64,000 nucleotides of DNA, taken from contig JNVV01000032.1 of NCBI GenBank assembly GCA_000733355.1, positions 391,134 through 455,133 on the forward strand. The letters are read 5' to 3'. The first letter of the stretch is position 1; the number at the start of each line of letters is the position of its first letter. The position numbers were made by a program, and so were the translations under genes. This document shows positions 58,344 through 64,000 of this stretch, one piece after another. This DNA comes from Falciphora oryzae (Eukaryota; Ascomycota; Sordariomycetes; Magnaporthales; Magnaporthaceae). Under the pieces are notes generated by a model, which was given only the letters and a program-made list of their open reading frames with translations, was not told the DNA's origin and searched no databases.

Positions 58344-60102
58344 CTATAGTAAATATCTGTAATTAGGAGACATGTCCCCCAACTCAGTCTTCTCCTCCTC
58401 CGTCAGGCTCGAGCTATGCGCCGCCTCCCCGTCACGTTTCCTGTTCGCCGCCCAGCACGCGACGCCGTACATGACACAGGCGATGATGCTGAGCACCGTG
58501 AACGAAATCGAGATGGAATAGCCGGGGATAAAGAAGGGCGCGTCCTTCTTGAGGAAGGCGTAGACGGCGATGATCCCTCCGATGTTGCCGAAGCCCACCT
58601 GCCAGGCGCTGCCGACGGCGCGGCGGTGGTGGCCGCCCAGGTTCATGTTGAACCAGCACACGATGATGGGCATGGCCGTGTACGCGCCCATGGCGACGAG
58701 GAAGAGGCCGGCGTACTGGACGTTGGTGTTGTTGTGGACGGCGATCAGGATGGCGAAGCCCGAGATGCAGATCACGATGGCCGAGACGGCAAAGGCGAAG
58801 CGGTGGCGGGTCCGGTCCGACAGGTACGCGCACAGCATCGAGAAGCCGAACGAGGCGGCCCAGGGAGGGACACTTGACGCGGCAGGTTAGCGCGGACGCC
58901 ATAGGGGAGCATGGGGGGCATAGGATGTCTTACCTGTGCAGCTGTGTCTGGATCGGGTCGTAGCCGTATGTTTGCAGGATGCCCGGAGCGAAATAGGCAT
59001 ATCCATAAGCCGGAACAATTAGTCCAAAATACATGAAGCCTCCGAGGGTAACCTTGTAGTCGCGGAACACGTTGCCGACGTCGCGCAGTGTGATGCTTCG
59101 CTCGGCGGCGGACCGGCCTTGGTCGATGCGGAGGCGCGCCGTCACGAAGGCCCTCTCCTCGGGGGTGAGCCACTTGCTCTCCTCGGGGAAGTCTGGGAGC
59201 AGGAAGAAGAAGAAGATAGAGATGAAGACGGTGAGCGCGCCCTCGATGATGAAGATCCACCTCCAGCCCTGGTAGCCCCTGAGGCCGTCCATCTTCCCAA
59301 TCGCCGCGGCCAGCAGGCCTCCAAAGGCGCCGGCGAGGGTCGTCGAATTAAAAAAGAATGAGTACCGCTTTTGCGCTTCGTGGCGGCGGTACCACATGCC
59401 GATTAGATAAAAGGCGCCCGGGAACATTCCCGTCTCGAAGACGCCGAGGAAGAAGCGGGTGGCGACGAGCCCGCCGTAGCTCGTCACGAAACCCTGGATG
59501 AGGGTGACGAGGCCGAAGCCTGCCATGTTGATGGTGAGCCATATATGTGGGCGGAACTTCTTGAGCAGGATGTTACTCGGGATTTCAAGGAGAATGTATG
59601 GCACGAAAAAGACCACGAGGGCGTTGTTGTAGCGGGTTCCATCGAGGTGCAGCTCTTCGGAGAGCCCAAACACGTTCGCGTTTGCAATGTTGACTGCGCT
59701 GCTGGTTAGCTGGCGAAGCATGGCTGCGTTCAGGGGTAGCACGTGATGTTGTTGGATGTGCAGTCGGGCAGCTGGCGGGCTAAAGTCCCGCCGACGCGCC
59801 CACGGCCAGAGAGACCGCGACCAGCCTGCGACAGCTCAACACTCGGATTCATGCTTATACATACCTCGGTCGAGAAAGGCCAGGAGGTACATGATGCAAA
59901 GAAAAGGGATGACGTGCAGGTCGATGCGCGTTATCAGCTTCCGCTCGGTCGTGTGCGGCGGGCACTGCGCGTCGAGCAGCTCCTCGTCGTCGTCCCGGCG
60001 CAGGGCCGGCGGCGGCGGGGACGCGCCGGCCTTGTCATGGTGCTTCTTCTCCGCGTCCCAGTCGCCCGCGGGTGAAGGGTTCTTGGGCGAGTCGGGCGCC
60101 AT
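58344..60102 (-). CDS. MFS transporter, Dal5 (allantoate permease) family
   Basis: Three exons on the minus strand, 60102-59865, 59693-58934 and 58872-58344, 508 residues. The introns are 171 and 61 bp; the second has a GCTAAC branch site. Joins restore LLAFLDRVNIANANVFGLSE and DPIQTQLHSVPPWAASFGFS. The first, FLDR-VNI-NA, is the signature of the anion:cation symporter branch of fungal MFS proteins. Twelve membrane segments are readable, with MWYRRHEAQKRYSFFF in the central loop. Relatives import allantoate, nicotinate, pantothenate or other small anions by proton symport at the plasma membrane, so the substrate is uncertain. The N-terminus is a 60-residue hydrophilic tail with a proline run. 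The ATG at 60102 has a good context (gccATGg). Confidence 0.92.
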
Positions 60103-61206
60103 GGCGGAAAGGCTGCTGGAAAGCTCGCTCGGGCTGGCTGGGCGCTAGCGGGCTTGGCCTCGGTTGTGGCGTCTGCTGGCGAGGGTGTGTTTGCTGCAGG
60201 CTTCTGCTTCTTCTTCTGCCGAATGGACGCGGAACGGGAAACAGCCCAGGAGCCCCCGGGGAAAGGAAGGGAAAGGAGAAGGGGAAAGAAAAGAAGGAAG
60301 AGGAGGCAGACGGCCAGAGCAAAATCCGCTGGAAACCTCGGGCGTCGGCAGCTTTTATTACTGCCGTGGTCGGACAAGATCGCCCAGCCGGTTCCCGAGC
60401 GAAGCCTCTTCTGGTCAGGTTTCCATGGTGCTGACAGCCGCATATTTTGATTTTTTCCTTCTGTTAGCGTCGCCATTCGCTGTGGAGCTTGACTGCGGCC
60501 AGGGGGTAGCATGTCCGATTCGCCCCCGCCCCCCGGGCCTAAAATGTAACCAGCCATCTCCAACTGGCACTCTCTCGGAAAGCCCGGGACGCGGTAGTGC
60601 ATATGATTCGTACGTGCCGACGCTTGACCTGCACGGATGGATCTGGCCGTGGTGCTCTGTTAGTGTTTTGGAACCAAAAAGCGAAAACACGGGCGGTGGA
60701 AAGGCACCTCTGAGAATCGAGTCCCCATTGAGCGTCCATCCATCTCCAATCCTAACCCCGCAGGAGCTGGGCCTCCCCGCAAATTAGGGATCCGACTCCA
60801 CGCTAAGGGCCGGAAATCGGAGCTCAGCCCAGCGATGGGGTGCAAAAACTTGACCCTAAATGTTGAGCTCGACGGAAAACACTTGACCAAGACTCGATTC
60901 GAGAACCCACGTGAGGACCATGTATATGCATGCACATCATGCGGCAAGGCATGGAAGTGCCCGGCCGCTCGCTGACAAGAGTACCTGGGTGTACCCGGAC
61001 GATGCGAGTTTAGGTGTCGGGAACGCTCTGTCAGATGTCATCAATGTCGCGGGATGTGCCCGAAAAGGACCGAAACAACGAATGCTGACGATTCGGCTGG
61101 ACTAGACTGGCTGGTGGCTGCACTAGGCGTTTTGTTTTATCGACACAGGCACAATACGACCAAACAAACAAATTGGCACACACTTGGGCCACGATCCCAC
61201 GCCGCC
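60103..61206. other. Intergenic, MFS promoter and aldolase-fold 3' flank
   Basis: About 1.1 kb, purine-rich on the plus strand near 60.25-60.3 kb. No coding sequence is supported. Confidence 0.5.
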
Positions 61207-62532
61207 CTATCTCTTGCTGGACCCCGCAGACTCCAGGTCGTTCTTGAACTGCGCGCTCGCCCTGACCTCGGCGGCCCAGTCCTGCCAGCACCTGGCGGCG
61301 ACGGCGTCGTTCATCTCGCGGCTGTCGGCGACCTCGGCCTGGTCGAGGAAGCGGACCCAGGCCCCGTCCGCCGCTCCACGCGCCAGGCTCTCGGCCTGCA
61401 GCTGCATCTGCGCGTTCTCCTGCGTGTGGATCGCCCGGTACACCGCCTGCTCCAGCGACGAGCCCCAGCTGACAAACCCGTGGCCCCTCTGGACCACGAC
61501 GGCTTTTGCAGGCGTCTGCTGCTGCTCCTGCCTTGCGTTTGGCCCCTCCGTGTTCGCAGCTCCGTTGCCGTTGTCGCCGGCGTCTTTGCTGACCACCCCC
61601 TCCGCGCCTTCTTGGCCGCCACCGCCACCGCCACCGCTGTCGCGTTTGTCATCTCTAGCGAATGCCAAGGCGAGCGCGTCGCCCATCTGCTGTGAGCTGA
61701 TGAGCAGGTCCTGCTTGTCGGCCGCCGCGCGGTGCCGCCACGGGTCGAACACGGGCACGCTCTCCCCAAGGAACCCGGCCGCGTGCCAGACGGGCCGGAG
61801 CGGGCGGCCGGCGGCGGCGAGGGCGACGACCGGCTTGGACGGCGCGTGCACCACGCTCTGCACGCCCGGGAACCTCCGATAGATCTCCGAGTGGATGAAC
61901 CTCTCCAAGTGCGGCGCTGGTGCCGCGTCGTCGACCTGCATCGCGCTGCCGGCGCCGCCGTTGGTGGCCGTGGTGGTCGCTGTGGCAACATCTCCTCCGC
62001 CCTCCTTGCTGCTGTTCTTGTCGTCGGTGCTCTCGCCAGCGCCTCCGGAGGTGACATGGCTGTCGTGGCTGACGGGGAACACGACCATGTCGTACTGATT
62101 TCGGACCAGCGACGCCGGCTTGGTGCCTGTCATGATGAACGTGCCGTGATCCTCCGGGTTGCGGATCGAGACATGGCCGCATCCGCCGAGCAGGCCGTGC
62201 TGCGCTAGGACGTGGTTGGCCGTGATGAAGTTGGATAGCAGCTCGCGCCGCTCCTGGTTGCTCGTCGTGGACATGAGCGAGACGGCCGCCTGGGTCGGGG
62301 TTTCTGGGCCTAGAGAGGGCTGCTTGTCTGGTTGCTTGTCTGGCTGCTTGTCCGATTCCTTATCTGGCTGGGACTCTTGCTGTTGCTGCAGCTGTTGCTG
62401 CAGCTGTTGTTGCTGCTGCTGCTGCTGCTTCTGGCTGTCTGGTTTGGCTGCTGCCTCCGGCCGCGCCTCTTCCTTGCGGAAAAAGAAGGGCTTTGGAAAC
62501 CTACGGCTGGGAGAAGACCGTGAGGCGAGCAT
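61207..62532 (-). CDS. Class II aldolase/adducin-fold protein
   Basis: Single exon, 441 residues from the ATG at 62532 (MLASRSSPSRRFPKPFFFRK). The frame is open back to 62835 and other in-frame ATGs exist (62643, 62835), so the start is uncertain. The chosen N-terminus is Arg/Ser-rich and acid-free, like a mitochondrial presequence. A Gln run and three DKQP repeats follow. The domain then starts: LLSNFITANHVLAQHGLLGG, CGHVSIRNPEDHGTFIMTG and PVWHAAGFLGESVPVFDPWR. GHGFVSWGSSLEQAVYRAIH near the end carries the third metal histidine. Two long low-complexity inserts (near residues 160 and 305) interrupt the fold. Enzymes of this fold are zinc aldolases or decarboxylases of small sugars and acids. 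The usual HxH zinc pair reads HAP here, so activity is doubtful. Confidence 0.8.
   Translation of the reverse strand: MLASRSSPSRRFPKPFFFRKEEARPEAAAKPDSQKQQQQQQQQLQQQLQQQQESQPDKESDKQPDKQPDKQPSLGPETPTQAAVSLMSTTSNQERRELLSNFITANHVLAQHGLLGGCGHVSIRNPEDHGTFIMTGTKPASLVRNQYDMVVFPVSHDSHVTSGGAGESTDDKNSSKEGGGDVATATTTATNGGAGSAMQVDDAAPAPHLERFIHSEIYRRFPGVQSVVHAPSKPVVALAAAGRPLRPVWHAAGFLGESVPVFDPWRHRAAADKQDLLISSQQMGDALALAFARDDKRDSGGGGGGGQEGAEGVVSKDAGDNGNGAANTEGPNARQEQQQTPAKAVVVQRGHGFVSWGSSLEQAVYRAIHTQENAQMQLQAESLARGAADGAWVRFLDQAEVADSREMNDAVAARCWQDWAAEVRASAQFKNDLESAGSSKR
62378..62429. repeat. CAG/CTG trinucleotide tract in the aldolase-fold gene
   Basis: An imperfect CTG run on the plus strand encodes a glutamine-rich stretch near the N-terminus of the aldolase-fold protein. 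Probably length-variable. Confidence 0.85.
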
Positions 62533-63119
62533 TTTGGCAGTTTGCTTTTGTAGGTTTTGCTGTGGGATCTGGAACAACGAGAGCAGCTCATCCGGGGCAG
62601 AGACCTGGCCAAATAAACGGGCGATGGGATGGTGAGCCCCCATGGCTGCCTCCCATGGCTGCCTTGTTTGTCCTCCAGGTTCCCGGTGCCTTGACGTCAG
62701 CCCTAGATCACCGGAAAGCATAAAGATGGGATAAAACGGCTGCTGGCAGTGTTGGATACGCGGTGAGCGCATGTGACGAACATTTCCCCAGATCCGCTCG
62801 GCCTTGGACCCCAGTCTGAGACGGGCGGGATTCATCAGATATGATGCAGTTGTAACGAGATGAGGATGCTACGTTTATTTGTTAGTGTAAGCAAGCAACA
62901 GGATGTCAAGGCTGAGATCACAACGGCACGACGAGCCGAAAGAAGGACGCACTGTGAGGCTGAACCCCGCAACCTTGACGGTCACGTGGACCCCAGATAT
63001 CGACACAGCCCCTGACGACGATCGCGCGCAAGTGCCGACCAAGCAAAGCCAACCAGTCTATTAACTCCTGAGCTGCCATATATGATTTAATCACTCAAGA
63101 CGCAAAAAATACCCGGCCC
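62533..63119. other. Intergenic, aldolase-fold promoter and nitroreductase 3' flank
   Basis: About 590 bp. In-frame upstream starts of the aldolase-fold gene reach to 62835. No other gene is seen. Confidence 0.45.
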
Positions 63120-63788
63120 CTATGCCCCAAAGAACTTGACCTTGTCCGACAGCGGCCCGCTCTCCTTGTTCTCGGGGGCGCCGACGCGGCCGCCAAAGAC
63201 GAGCTGCGAGGACAGGCGCCACGTGTCGGGGATGGACCAGGCGTCGGCGACCTTGTCGTCGATGATGGGGTTGTAGTGCTGCAGGCTGGCGCCGAGGCCC
63301 TCGGCCTCGAGCGCGGTCCAGACGGTGTGCTGGAGCATGCCGTCCGACTGCGTGGCCCACGTGGGGAAGTTTGCTGCGTACGAGGGGATGTTCTCCTGGA
63401 AGCTGTTGATGACGGACTCGTCGACGAAGAACAGGACCTTTTTTGGTGTATCAGCGTCAGTAAGAAACATGCGGCACATCGCGACCCATGGGAAAGAACA
63501 TACGGTACCGGCGGCGGCCTTGAACCCGGCCATGCCCTCTGACGTCTCGACCCACTTCTCGGCCGAGATGCGCGCCTTGAGCACCTCGCCGATGAGGTCC
63601 CAGAGCTTGTCGTGCTCGGCGCCGAAAAGGACGACGGCGCGGTTGCTCTGCGAGTTGAAGGCGCTGGGGACGGCCTGGATAGACTCGTTGACGATCCACT
63701 TGATCAGGTCCTGGCTGATGGGCAGCTTCTTGTCCAGCTCGTACAGACTCCTGCGGCTCTTGACCGCGTCGAGGAAGGATGCCGCCAT
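63120..63788 (-). CDS. Nitroreductase-family flavoprotein (Hbn1/Frm2-like)
   Basis: Two exons on the minus strand, 63788-63504 and 63437-63120, 200 residues, the usual length of this fungal family. The 66-bp intron (GTATGT to AAAAAG, branch TACTGAC) is a multiple of three without stops, so an unspliced frame also looks open. Only the spliced form restores GFKAAAGTVLFFVDESVINS, as in relatives. FMN-binding and dimer motifs are readable: AVKSRRSLYELDKKLPIS, VPSAFNSQSNRAVVLFG with the conserved SAFNSQS, and GLGASLQHYNPIID. Yeast Hbn1 and Frm2 reduce nitro compounds with NAD(P)H and touch lipid signalling and oxidative stress. The start at 63788 (MAASFLDAVK) fits the family. A longer frame to 63980 would add a hydrophobic segment, but it contains the TATA box. 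Confidence 0.9.
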   Translation of the reverse strand: MAASFLDAVKSRRSLYELDKKLPISQDLIKWIVNESIQAVPSAFNSQSNRAVVLFGAEHDKLWDLIGEVLKARISAEKWVETSEGMAGFKAAAGTVCSFPWVAMCRMFLTDADTPKKVLFFVDESVINSFQENIPSYAANFPTWATQSDGMLQHTVWTALEAEGLGASLQHYNPIIDDKVADAWSIPDTWRLSSQLVFGGRVGAPENKESGPLSDKVKFFGA

Positions 63789-63806
63789 TGTTGCTTTGGT
63801 GGGTGT

Positions 63807-63828
63807 GGTGGTGGTGGTGGTGGTGGTA
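63807..63828. repeat. GTG trinucleotide microsatellite
   Basis: Seven GTG/GGT units in the 5' UTR of the nitroreductase gene. If translated they would read as polythreonine. Confidence 0.85.
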
Positions 63829-63960
63829 TAAGAGGGTGTGATGCGCTGCTGCCGGAGCAAGTCTAGTGGGGAGCTCGCCAGGAGGTGGAGAAGGCCGAGT
63901 ATGCTGAGGGGCAGGACGAGAAGCCAGACGAGGAGGCAGCGGCAGGTGCCCCGCGGCCTT

Positions 63961-63968
63961 CTTATATG
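63961..63968 (-). promoter_or_regulatory. TATA-like box of the nitroreductase gene
   Basis: On the minus strand CATATAAG lies about 175 bp before the ATG at 63788. It overlaps the would-be N-terminal codons of the longer frame, which argues for the shorter protein. Confidence 0.5.
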
Positions 63969-64000
63969 CCAGGTCGCCATGGCGCGATAGCGCGCGTGTG

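Noticed and set aside
1..64000. tRNA genes, rRNA, CRISPR arrays, prophage or plasmid features
   Set aside because: I looked for T-loop-like GGTTCGAATCC patterns and for regular repeats and found none convincing. The gene structure is fungal nuclear.

Overview
The window looks like nuclear DNA of a filamentous ascomycete (Pezizomycotina, most likely a Sordariomycete). The evidence is short GT-AG introns of about 60-185 bp, C/G-ending codons, long C/T and A/T tracts between genes, and fungus-specific families: HET, Zn2Cys6, DUF7025 AAA ATPase, DUF7708, EthD and a Clg1-type cyclin. I see no bacterial operon structure, CRISPR array or rRNA, and no tRNA that I could recognise. A run of 364 N (42375-42738) marks a scaffold gap.

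Layout. 1-9 kb: an F-box-like protein, a 146-bp hairpin MITE, a gene for a small secreted peptide precursor, and a TA-flanked DNA element split by a solo LTR. 9-17 kb: mostly ordinary genes, namely a secreted FAD-dependent oxidoreductase, a CoA-binding domain protein, a Cdc4-type myosin light chain and an M3 zinc oligopeptidase. 17-37 kb: an accessory block. It holds a decayed ankyrin/STAND-type gene, an EthD protein, a HET-domain protein, a GABA/amino-acid permease, a tandem pair (DUF7025 AAA ATPase next to a DUF7708 protein with an NLR-like C-terminal half), and two facing wrecks, an amidase and a CorA-like transporter. 37.9-39.7 kb: a Zn2Cys6 regulator. 39.7-52.9 kb: about 13 kb without a convincing gene, upstream of a Clg1/Pho85-type cyclin. 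56-64 kb: a small secreted ricin-B-fold protein, a Dal5-type MFS transporter, a class II aldolase-fold protein and a nitroreductase.

How the genes relate. I see no classical biosynthetic cluster. The main theme is the 17-37 kb block, which combines self/non-self-recognition-type families (HET, STAND/ankyrin, DUF7708, AAA) with several genes in decay, as expected of a fast-turnover accessory region. The two observations I rate most worth following are the AAA/DUF7708 tandem pair and the small precursor at 6.1 kb, which has a cationic helix and repeated Arg-Asp cleavage-like sites. Exon structures were worked out by hand from splice consensus, frame continuity and family conservation. Family names come from recognised motifs, not from a search.
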